Shown here one piece after another: positions 55,559-64,000 of a stretch of 64,000 nucleotides of DNA. The notes below the pieces were generated by a model, which was not told the origin of the DNA, ran no database searches, and saw nothing but the letters and a program-made list of their open reading frames with translations. The position numbers and the translations under genes are program-made. How positions within the stretch are numbered: position 1 is the first letter of the stretch; every line of letters begins with the position of its first letter. Origin of the DNA: Prostheceraeus crozeri (lineage: Eukaryota > Platyhelminthes > Polycladida > Euryleptidae); the NCBI GenBank assembly GCA_907163375.1, contig CAJQUW010008691.1:52132-116131 (forward strand), written 5' to 3'.

Positions 55559-58209
55559 GGTATTAATGAGCTATCATTCCGTTGAAATTCAGCCACCATG
55601 CATTCAATTAATTGTCATCAATTCATTAAAATTCAATTAATATTTGATAATCCCTGCGTCTCTTGTGGATAAAGGGATCATGGTGGTCAAAATGCACGCT
55701 CTGTCATTTTCATTCGTGTTAGAGAACAACGTCTACACTATCGAGCAGCTGATGAAAAGAATGTACAATTTCCTGAATGCCAGCAATTATAGTGAAGTTT
55801 TTGGCGAATTCAGCTTTTGTGCTCACGGAATCTTGATAGGGGAAGTGACAAAACCCTTAAACAGTCCATCGAATACATGATAGAGTTGTGCATTTACTTG
55901 GCTATGCAATTTTAATCATCAGATTGCTGCTACAATTTTTTCAGATTGTAGTGGCAATTTTTCAGATTGCAGTGACAATTTTTTCAGATTGTAGTGACAA
56001 CTTTTCAGATTGTAGTGACAATTCTTTCAGATTGTAGTGACAATTTCTTCGTCACATTCTCTTCTAATGTTCATGTAAATAATTTGGCCCTCAATGGACA
56101 AAGACAAAGACCAAGATCCAAGCAAGTGCCTTCATCGGCAATAACCCAGCATCACCTGATCTGAAGCCAAATGCCATCAAGAGCCTCATTCAAGGTACTG
56201 AGGCAATGCCGTAGCCAGTTGGAACTCCGCATCTCTGAAGCAGTGTGCATAAGACTCGAGAATCCTTCTCTTTGTGTACACAGAGAATTGTTTATTGCTG
56301 TGACTCAACCTCTATTTTTCTTTTTACTTTATTTTATCATATCTTTTGACATGCGTTTTCAGTAGAGAGTTTGCTGTACCTTTATTCATTGTGACCTTCA
56401 TGTAGTCCTGTTTGCGTCAGATAGAATGATCATGCCATTTTGATTTGTGTTCGTAAGCGTAATCCGTCCGTTGTGATCATTGTAGCTTTCATTCTGTCTT
56501 TTACCCTCAAAGAGACAGCATGCGCAGGGAATAAAGAAGAATTGTATGAGGTTCCGGCTTTTCAGTACATTATGAAATTAAAGCTGTAGAACAATGGTGA
56601 CGGACTTTGCCATGATGAATACCATTAAAGTGAAGAATTGGAAGTAGTAACTGAAAGTGTTTAGGGTTTGACTTGGAAGAGACGTTGAGACTTTGGAAGA
56701 AATAAAACCGGAAAATGTTGTTCCAGTCATCACCCAATTGATGTTGTGTGATCATCTGCAGCAGAAAGACTTTGCCATGATGATCATTGTTTTAATGAAG
56801 AATTGGAAGCAGGCTTGCTTTTCCATTCAGTCGTTGTTCTCTTCATCTAGTTTCTGGGCCTTTCAGTTCTTCTGCTGTGCATGAACATTATACATCATCA
56901 ACTAGAATCATTGCAATGTTGATCATGGTAATAAAGATTTGCATTGTCATCAAAATGAGACCTCATTTGTTAATTTCTGTTGAATAATTAGAAAGCTATG
57001 CTACTTTAAAATTTAGTCACGTTTTTTATGCCGCATCCTGTACTTAATGCCGTCTAATTTGCTATGTAATGCCATTGAAGAAGGAGAATTTCACCGTCTA
57101 TCTTCGCAATCCCAGTGAAAACGGATCTAGCTGAGGTGATCCTTATGACTCATATTTTGGACTTGTTGACATCTCCATCTTGACATGTTTAAAAGTTCTA
57201 AGCTATACTCAGATGGGCTATGTAGAATATCATCACAGATTTGAGTTTTTTTACAGATAAAATTCTTGGACTGTCTATGTAAACGGATCTAAAAACGGAT
57301 TCAGATCTACGGTGCAGCTGATTTCTTTCATGTTTCCACCATAGAGTAGGGATATTAGGTAGAGTGGTAACTCCGCATTCATTAAATCCCCAATGTGTAT
57401 GCACTTTTGATTTTATTGAATGAACTCAAGGGAGATACAGGTGGCATTGTTTCCAAATGTGAGATATGCAATTTTTTCAGTTCTGCAGAGATTACGACGG
57501 AATTGAGTGTTCATGAATGTAATGCAGAAGGAATGGTGGTATTTCACAGATTCTCATGACAGCCTTGGAGATTTAATGTTTGCTAGCAAGTCAATGGGTT
57601 CCTATTATTTTCATGCCCAAACTCAAGCGTATTTTCTTCAGCGTGATCATATCGCAGGCAACCTGCCACTGGCACAGCAAAATCACATAATCTAAGACAA
57701 TGACTTCATTTAACTTAGAAAGATGTAAATGGGTCCACATCACTATTCAGATTCAAGAAATTATACAAGAATTTAGTGAATCATAAAACCATGCCGGTGA
57801 AAATTGAATTATAAACTTGAAATTTCAGCCAAGAAAGCACGAATAGGGACGCAACTTTTTCATGAAGACTTTCATTATAATACAATTAATGCAATTCCCT
57901 TGATAATCAGCTTGATTTCCGCCTAGTTGGGATGTTTATTAGCAAATATTTATTCCTTTTGATATCCAACTTGTTTCATGCCACTACTTATGTAGGAGAG
58001 TCATCTCGGTAGTATATATATTGACAAATTTTGACTTTTCCAAAAGTGCTTAAATAATTTTTTGGACCACGGGATCGTGATCACCGCAAAAAGATGAATC
58101 TTTTGATATAAAAATGTTCACTGTATACAGAAACTTTTTTGAGTCGACACTTTACTTTATCTACTCTATGGTTTCCACAATGTTGCTAATGCCTCTCTCT
58201 TGATTTCAG
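55559..58209. other. Last intron, right of the Polinton
   Basis: Host intron DNA. One 78-codon frame at 55644-55880 has no recognisable domain and is probably chance. Partly repeated segments near 56600 and 56770 share CTTTGCCATGATGA...GAAGAATTGGAAG. The stretch ends in the TTGATTTCAG acceptor. Confidence 0.5.
55931..56048. repeat. About 23-bp tandem repeat, five units
   Basis: Units of the form TTTTTCAGATTGTAGTGACAA repeat five times with few changes. Confidence 0.85.
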
Positions 58210-58451
58210 GAGTTATAATGCCTGTGATTACGGGGAAAGTCATTTCGTCCATGTGTCTCGTCCGAAATCCATCAGCAACAGGGAAAAGCTTCTGTGTTCT
58301 ATATGATGTGGATAAAATGAGAGTGACGCTTCACCTCATATCATTCTTAGGACAACTCGGCGGTTGTTTCTTCTATTGTCTTTCATGGTATAAGACACCA
58401 AAGACGCTTGATAAAGACGGCTATAAAAAACTGTCAAAGTTCACTTTTTGA
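58210..58451 (+). CDS. OATP/SLCO transporter, last exon
   Basis: Entering in phase 1 after TTGATTTCAG, the frame gives GVIMPVITGKVISSMC (the family's G-P-x-x-x-G-x-x-(I/V)-D-x-x-C position, with the usual Asp replaced), then SFCVLYDVDKMR and a final helix (ISFLGQLGGCFFYCLSW). A short basic cytoplasmic tail ends KFTF and TGA. The total visible protein is about 570 residues, consistent with a 650-700-residue family member missing its first 80-120 residues here. Confidence 0.94.
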
Positions 58452-59358
58452 TATAGGCTACGTGTAAAGTGCAGTATTTTGTAATCATCAGAGAATACTA
58501 GTGAAACGTCAAGTGCTATTTTGTAAATCCTATAATTTTGAGAATAAAATCCATTTTGATATTTGCAATTATACTTTGTCTGACCCTGAAAGTAATGCAA
58601 GGATTCTGTATAGTTGCTGTCTGTCCTTTTCAGAGGATTTTTCAAATCGCATTTTCAAGTCGTAGTTGACATATTTTCACAATGTTGTTCAACGTTGCTA
58701 ACCGTGTTGGCCTGGTAACCCGCACATGGATGGCATTCTGCACATTTCAAATGTACAAAATTATAGTTATTGACGCCTTAGTCACGAATGCAACGTGGCA
58801 TACCTAAGAGCCCGTTCAATCATAAGTTGGTGTACCGGTACGTTAAGCACCTCATGAGTGGTGTGGCAATTCCTACAGAAATCGCCAATTCGAGTAGAGT
58901 TTGTAGATTACTTAACCAATGACAGCGCGAGCATAATTTTTGATGTGCACACAACGACTATCAGAAATCATGCTCGCGCCTTCTAAACGCTCAAGCCTTC
59001 TGAACGCTATTCACTAGGTGACATGCCACGCTCAATCACGCGCAATTACACATGACCCAAACATCAGTGGCTATGTGGGATATTGCTGCAATATTAGTTA
59101 CATAAGTTAGTATAGTTGGCAGTCCTGTTATATAGACTTTGCGTCTCATGTGTCTGCATGTATCAGAGGCTAAATACTAGCGCGTGGCATCACCTAGTGT
59201 TAACTGTCGTTGATAATGTTTCGCGGGGAATTCGTGCGACTTTCAAGGCCAGGCTTGCACTGGTGATTATGTATGAATTTACGGCGGCAATGATGGAATT
59301 CCAAAAAGCTTAGATTCATGTAGAATCTATCAATGTTCGGAAATTCATAAGCTATATA
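58452..59358. other. 3' flank of the transporter gene
   Basis: A possible polyadenylation signal AATAAA lies at about 58543. An imperfect inverted repeat around 58927-58981 has GCGCGAGCAT and ATGCTCGCGC as outer arms. No gene was recognised. Confidence 0.5.
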
Positions 59359-59680
59359 CACTAGCGGCCACTTTAATTGCATCAGGTTGTGAACAAATAA
59401 TTCGCATCAAAATATAGCAAACCATAGCCAGTGTGAAGATCAAAAACATCATCTTCCAGGTCAAATCATGTTATTCAGATTACTCAAATCATCAGGATCT
59501 TCACGAAGTTTTCTTTCTCAGGTATACAGGTCGAACAATTCGATCAGTAGTGAATATTGTATTTCCACACCGATCAATTCTTCGATTCTTTTAGACATAC
59601 TTGTACAGTAGATTCAAATAGTTTTATGCATGATTCTTGGATGCGCTCATTATGACACCATAGCTTGATCACATTTGAGA

Positions 59681-60332
59681 TTAGTTTTTGCTTACTTGAG
59701 ACGTCGTCATTACTGAGTCGGTTTTAAACGATGGGCCACAATGTCTAAACTGGCGCCAAGTTGGGCCAATTTGCTGGGAAATTAAGAACTGGCACGTCTT
59801 TTGATTGCAAATGTTATGATGATTTCTTGCTCCGATTCCAAGGCGCTTGATCATGCTGCAATATTCCAATCGTCATTGATAGAGTTCGAGGATAATTCGA
59901 TGACTTTAAAGCACTGTTCCGAATCCATCATACCTTCACAAACATGGAAATGTCAGTGCCTGATAAGATAAAAAAATCCCCAAAACATGACCTTTGAGGA
60001 TGTTTCACACTTTGATTCACATCCTCAGGAGACAGGGAAGGGTTCACCAGGGGCACGACGAACGAATTGATTTTGGTATCCTTGTACGATGTGACTTTCA
60101 TCAGTGAAAAACACATTCTTCCATTGATTGGGCGTCCAGGAGCGATGTTTTTTGCCCATGGGAGCCTCTTCTTAATCATTTCAGAAGTCAGGAGCTGCTT
60201 CTTGTATGGTTGTTTAGAAATTCTTCCATTCTTGAGGAGAACCCGTCGGACAGTTCTCCTGCTAACCTTAAAATTAAGATTGTGTTCGTTCGAAGTCATA
60301 GGTGGCTGTTTCTTGCTCTCTTGCATAAGCAA
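59681..60332 (-). pseudogene. Tc1-like transposase pseudogene
   Basis: The minus strand from 60332 gives the DNA-binding to catalytic linker (VSRRTVRRVLLKNG, then QPYKKQLLT). Further downstream, in changing frames, come a region like 'VFFTDESH' (first Asp, about 60100) and SPEDVNQSVKHPQRS. The decayed second and third catalytic blocks follow (NLAPV...LWPIV near 59730-59790, with stops). Heavily mutated. Confidence 0.75.
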
Positions 60333-60386
60333 CCGTTTTCTCTAGGGGTCATTTTTTTCTTTATACCTCACTTGCCTTCCTCGCTG

Positions 60387-60818
60387 CACTGTTTACCATA
60401 GACCGACAATTATCCTACAAAATTACTGACAAAATCAACCGACGATTGTCAACTCCAATATCCTGCGACATCCGACGAATTTGTAGGTTCTCCAGCGACA
60501 TCGAAACAGATGCTTTGTATGCAAATTAACTAAACAAAAACTGTTGAATAATGATTGATTTTTTCGATTAGTGATTGCTTGACTTTTGGGCAATCTCTAT
60601 TATTGTGTGGCAAAACCATGATTTATTTTGACATAATTTAATGAATTACCTACATTTTTGATAAAATTTAAGCTATAATTCATTGCTATTCATTTTGTCG
60701 CTTTTTGTCAGATATTGTAGGTGTTCAGTGGCAATTATCCTACAAGAACTAACAATGACCGACAAAATAGATTTTGAAAGATAAATGTCTGTCAATTGTC
60801 AGTCAACGGTTTACAGTG
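60387..60818. mobile_element. MITE with CACTGT termini, inserted in the Tc1-like element
   Basis: Left CACTGTTTACCATAGACCGA and right (complement of CACTGTAAACCGTTGACTGA) are inverted. GACAATTATCCTACAA occurs at 60404 and again near 60730. The termini resemble those of the MITE at 24512-25191. The right flank is TA, the left TG, so the duplication is imperfect. Confidence 0.5.
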
Positions 60819-61269
60819 TACTGCATGTATAAGAGAATCGAAGAATTGTTAAAAAATCGTGGTTGATGTATTCGATACTGATCGAATTGTTTGACCTGCA
60901 AACCTGAGAAAGAAAACTTCGTAATGATCCTGATGATTTGAGTAATCTGAATAACATGATTTGACCTGGAAGATGCTGTTTTTGATCTTCACACTGTCCA
61001 TGGTTTGCTGTATTTTAATGTAGATAATTTTTCCATTAAATGATGCAATTAAAGTGGCCACTACTGTAAAAATGATATTGCTGAAATGATAAAGATCATA
61101 CTTAATAAGAAAATCCCGAGAAGAAATAACTTCATTCCATAGTAACATGAACAACGTATGTCAAGTTTGTTGAGTATCTTGTTAGTAGAGTAGGAGTATT
61201 TTATATGACTCAGCAAAAAAGTAACGGCAGTCACAATTCTCAATAATTTTTGTGGAAGTTGTTCTTAAA

Positions 61270-62560
61270 TTACATGGGTACTTCAGTGGTATTTATTTTC
61301 ATTCATGGACCCTGGGGCTTTTCAATCCCTGTAATCCGTCTCTGTCTCGTGGCGAGGGGTCGTCTTCTTGGGCTTAATGGAGGAGTCCCGCAACAAAGCG
61401 GCGCGGCTCTGGGAAGTCTGGATAGATGTAAGATGTGATATCCTGGATTTGTATTTGTCAGTTGGCAGCTGGATTGCTTACCCGTCGCTGATTGAGAGGG
61501 AGGCGAATATAATTTGCAGTTTCACCACTTTGCTACCTTTTAGAGTACACAATGATGAAGCCCAGTGTTTGGTTGAGCACCTAGCGGATTCGAGAGGGAG
61601 ATGGTCTATCTGACCATCGTGGTATATCACGTTCCACCTATCATCGGAGAGGGAGGGGTTGATTTCGGTCCCCCGTAGTATCTTCGCTGCTACCTGTCTG
61701 GTAGGCGTTCACGATGCATTCATTTCGGTTGATCATCCAGTCTGCTGAAGACGGAGCTGACCCTCAGGTTGGCGTGGTACAGTGAAGGTCTTACCTGTCC
61801 TTTGACAAGGGAGACTTATGTCGTTGTAGCATCATGCTACTACTTGTCTGATTTCACGATTATGTCCTGGTTGATCATTATTGAACTTCTAGTTTACTTT
61901 GATAGGAAGTTGACTTTTGTCGACGAAGACAACGAGTTGCACCTGTCCTTCAGAGTGAGAGGGAGGCGGGTTCTCGGCTGTGATATGAATCCTTTTCCGC
62001 ATGCATACATGACGACCTGTAACAACCTACTCATTCACTGACGAGCAGGGAGTTGTGTGCTAGATAACCTTTTGAGATGGCGGGCCGAAACCCAACACCG
62101 AGTATCTGCTTTCTGACCAGAAGGAACCTACCCCTGTATCTCAGAGCAAAGGTCACTAAGCGAAATGAGCTCTCGTTCCATAACCGCACTACCTTTTAAA
62201 CGAGGAAGAGCCATCTGGGAAAGATAGTGGGGAGTACTAACCAGACTAAAGGTGTTGTACATACCCGCGGAGGGTGGCTTAAAAGATGACGGTTCGTGGT
62301 AGCTGTGATGGTGGGCTCAAACGTTTCCCTAAAGGGTACCAGACGACCGTTGAGTGTGTGAACAGCGTCGTATTTCAGAGGCTTAGGCTTCTTCGTTCGG
62401 CTAGCTCACTTAGCTCCGAGTCTTCGTCTCGTCGCACGATCGCGTCGCCTCTCTTCGCCGTCGACCATCAGATTTCGCTCACTACGTTCGCTTAATCTAG
62501 CATCGAACTTGCGTCCGCTCTCCCATCCCTATTCAATCCTTTTCCAAACATAAGCCTATC
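61270..62560. other. GC-shifted block of unknown nature
   Basis: It is clearly richer in G and C than its surroundings, with sharp edges near 61290 and 62540. It has GAGAGGGAG repeats, and its reading frames are short. It ends in a tract with GTCTTCGTCTCGTCGCACG and CGCTCACTACGTTCGCTTAA. No protein domain, rRNA or tRNA is recognisable. A solo LTR or an untranslated part of a retroelement is possible. Confidence 0.4.
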
Positions 62561-63690
62561 AGCTGTAGCTGTCGAGTTATAAGTGAAACAATAACAATGG
62601 AGATACACGCATAATACCGGGTATATGAAGATTGTAGAGCGTAAAAATCAAAGAGTAGCGCACGAGCGCTCTTTTTAATCTAAGAAAAAGTGTCTGAAGA
62701 ATAAAGAAAGAACTAATGTAAAAATCTGTTGCATGTTCACTGCCTTCAAAACTTTTTACACCACTCTCCCTCAAAAAATCAGTGGCATCAGCAACTGATC
62801 GGCTTATATGAAACAATCGAAGAAATGATTTGATGTACTAAAGAGGATAGGAATAAAAAGACGCATAAATTGTAGATGTGATAATCTCAGCCTCCATATC
62901 ATGTTCGAGATTTACATTAGATATATTAAGAAAATTCAAAGATAGCTAATTACTAATTATTCAAAAAAAATAATAAATGCATAGAAAAATGTCATGACAA
63001 TTTTAAGTCTATAAAAACTACGCATAGAACTCACCTCGCCGAGTCGAAGACCTACACGTCTTCACCACATTGACAATTATGATTTCTGAACTTTCGCCTT
63101 CTTTCATTTAATTAATATCTAAATCATACATCATCTTTATTAGAACCTATTCAGTTTAATACCTCAAATAAATGACTTTAAAATCGTCAAATACACAGCA
63201 GAATTTTGGAGTTTCTGATAGTTATGATCTAACATGCTAGCAATTATCATTCACACCTAAAAAGTGACATCCCGGGTGTGTCCAGAGAATTTCTTTCTAG
63301 ATCATTATCGCTTAAATTAGAATTAACATCTCAACAATCGTCAAAATGTGAAGATTTGCACGCTGGTCGGGTCGTGGGATATTCTATACCACGTCTCGCG
63401 TTGGCGGTCAGGATTTTCAGGCTTCACCTCGGCAGCGAGAAATTTAAGGAAATCCGCTATCCTGTTAACGCCTACATCAATGGTTGTCTGCACAGATCTA
63501 GAAAGGGGTAGATGGACTACTCCCCGATTTGCGTGACGCCTGCTTTCCCTGCCACGCGCGCGCACAGTCCCTGTATGTAGGCAAGAAACAAATGTTGGCA
63601 TGAACGTGTCTGTGAGAATGTGATGATAATAAGCACATTAACTTTCAACGACAATAGTAATTGATAAAACAGGAAAATAGTTTGTAGAAT
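62561..63690. other. Intergenic, nothing firm
   Basis: AT-rich sequence, then a small GC-richer patch (63340-63600) with frames of 60-86 codons on both strands. No domain was recognised. Confidence 0.4.
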
Positions 63691-63694
63691 GCTA

Positions 63695-63850
63695 TGGAGC
63701 TATTTTTAGAGGCTGGGATGTTCCATTCAATGGAGTTGCAACGTATTTATTTTTAGACGCAGGGAAATCCTATTCTATCGAGTTACATAGTATATATTTC
63801 TATACACGGGGAAGTCCCACTCCCAGACTCATTCCCATTCGTCAATTCTG
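63695..63850. repeat. Diverged ~48-bp tandem repeat upstream of the last gene
   Basis: Three units of the form TTTTTAGAnGCnGGGAnnTCC..TCnATnGAGTT..ATAnTAT occur at about 63695, 63748 and 63800. These may be subterminal repeats of a transposon that continues past the window. Confidence 0.5.
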
Positions 63851-63918
63851 TATTATTGTAGAAGTTTACCGGATATTTCAACTTTTGCAGCTCGATAAGA
63901 TCACAGAAATTCGGCAGC

Positions 63919-64000
63919 CATGTCTAGCAGTTCCGACACTGAAGATGTGACCCCTACAAAGCGGAGAAATTGCGATATACCTTTCAAACTTGAAGTTGTT
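63919..64000 (+). CDS. 5' end of a probable transposon-derived DNA-binding protein (3' partial)
   Basis: The ATG at 63919 opens a frame of 27 codons to the window edge: MSSSSDTEDV, TKRRNCDIPF, then KLEVV. A serine/acidic start followed by KRR-x-x-x-x-PFKL-x-VV is how many Brinker/Psq-type helix-turn-helix domains of DNA-transposon proteins begin. Too little is present to be sure. Confidence 0.4.

Larger units (their letters stand above)
59359..61066 (-). mobile_element. Tc1-like transposon with long (about 240 bp) inverted repeats
   Basis: The left end CACTAGCGGCCACTTTAATT and the right end (complement of CAGTAGTGGCCACTTTAATT) are flanked by TA. Inverted arms of about 240 bp (59359-59610 and 60830-61066) align with scattered differences, the IR/DR-type layout. 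A decayed transposase lies on the minus strand, and a MITE is inserted at 60387-60818. Confidence 0.85.

Noticed and set aside
55644-55880. 78-codon frame right of the Polinton as a host exon
   Set aside because: No domain, no flanking splice signals that fit, and no place for it in the transporter.
63278-63601. Overlapping frames of 77-86 codons on both strands as genes
   Set aside because: They overlap each other in a small GC-richer patch and show no domain or start context.

Overview
The window is nuclear DNA of an invertebrate animal. It is AT-rich, uses the standard code, has spliced genes with large introns, and carries many eukaryotic DNA transposons, Penelope-like retroelements and a Maverick/Polinton. 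I cannot name the species.

The only confident host gene is an organic anion transporting polypeptide (OATP/SLCO family) on the + strand. Eight exons are visible: 1-395 (the 5' part lies upstream of the window), 8730-9098, 12600-12764, 12832-13021, 27518-27641, 27690-27862, 34646-34710 and 58210-58451 (stop codon). All seven splice junctions are GT..AG and keep phase. Together they give about 570 residues, running from transmembrane helix 3 or so to the C terminus and including the Kazal-like cysteine loop.

The introns act as a transposon sink. Several elements can be delimited exactly by terminal inverted repeats (TIR) and target site duplications (TSD). hAT-type elements with 8-bp TSDs lie at 4489-8185 (with another nested at 6300-7409), 13123-13847, 17191-20384 and 26333-26988. 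piggyBac-type elements flanked by TTAA lie at 17525-19060 (nested in a hAT that is itself nested in a LINE) and 20613-23738. Tc1-like elements lie at 9738-11145, 28614-30021 and, downstream of the gene, 59359-61066. Two Penelope-like elements (30781-33200 and 35058-37752) have inverted-repeat ends.

The centrepiece is a complete Polinton/Maverick at 38818-55552 (16,735 bp) in the last OATP intron, with a perfect 6-bp TSD (GAAGTT) and TIRs of about 470-486 bp. Rightward genes in its left half are a membrane protein, a coiled-coil protein, a penton-like minor capsid protein, a packaging ATPase, a small protein and a protein-primed DNA polymerase B (broken). A leftward gene with an unassigned, possibly sliding-clamp-like product follows. 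Rightward genes then encode a coiled-coil protein with a phage-fibre-like N terminus, a small structural-type protein, the double jelly-roll major capsid protein, a second small hydrophobic structural-type protein, and a phospholipase A2-integrase fusion. A leftward adenovirus-type protease (broken) and a leftward 110-aa protein complete it. Stops and frame breaks suggest this copy is not fully functional, although the penton, ATPase, fibre-like and PLA2-integrase frames are open.

The most unusual features are in the Polinton: dozens of short GC-rich mini-hairpins scattered through it, including inside coding frames; a 17-bp-stem terminal hairpin with a variable (GCGAA)n loop; a start-codon-proximal TTAAAAAATG motif before most genes; the fibre-like gene; and the PLA2-integrase fusion. 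Beyond the transporter (58452-64000) are the Tc1 remnant, an unexplained GC-shifted block of about 1.3 kb, and the first codons of a probable transposon-derived DNA-binding protein at the right edge.
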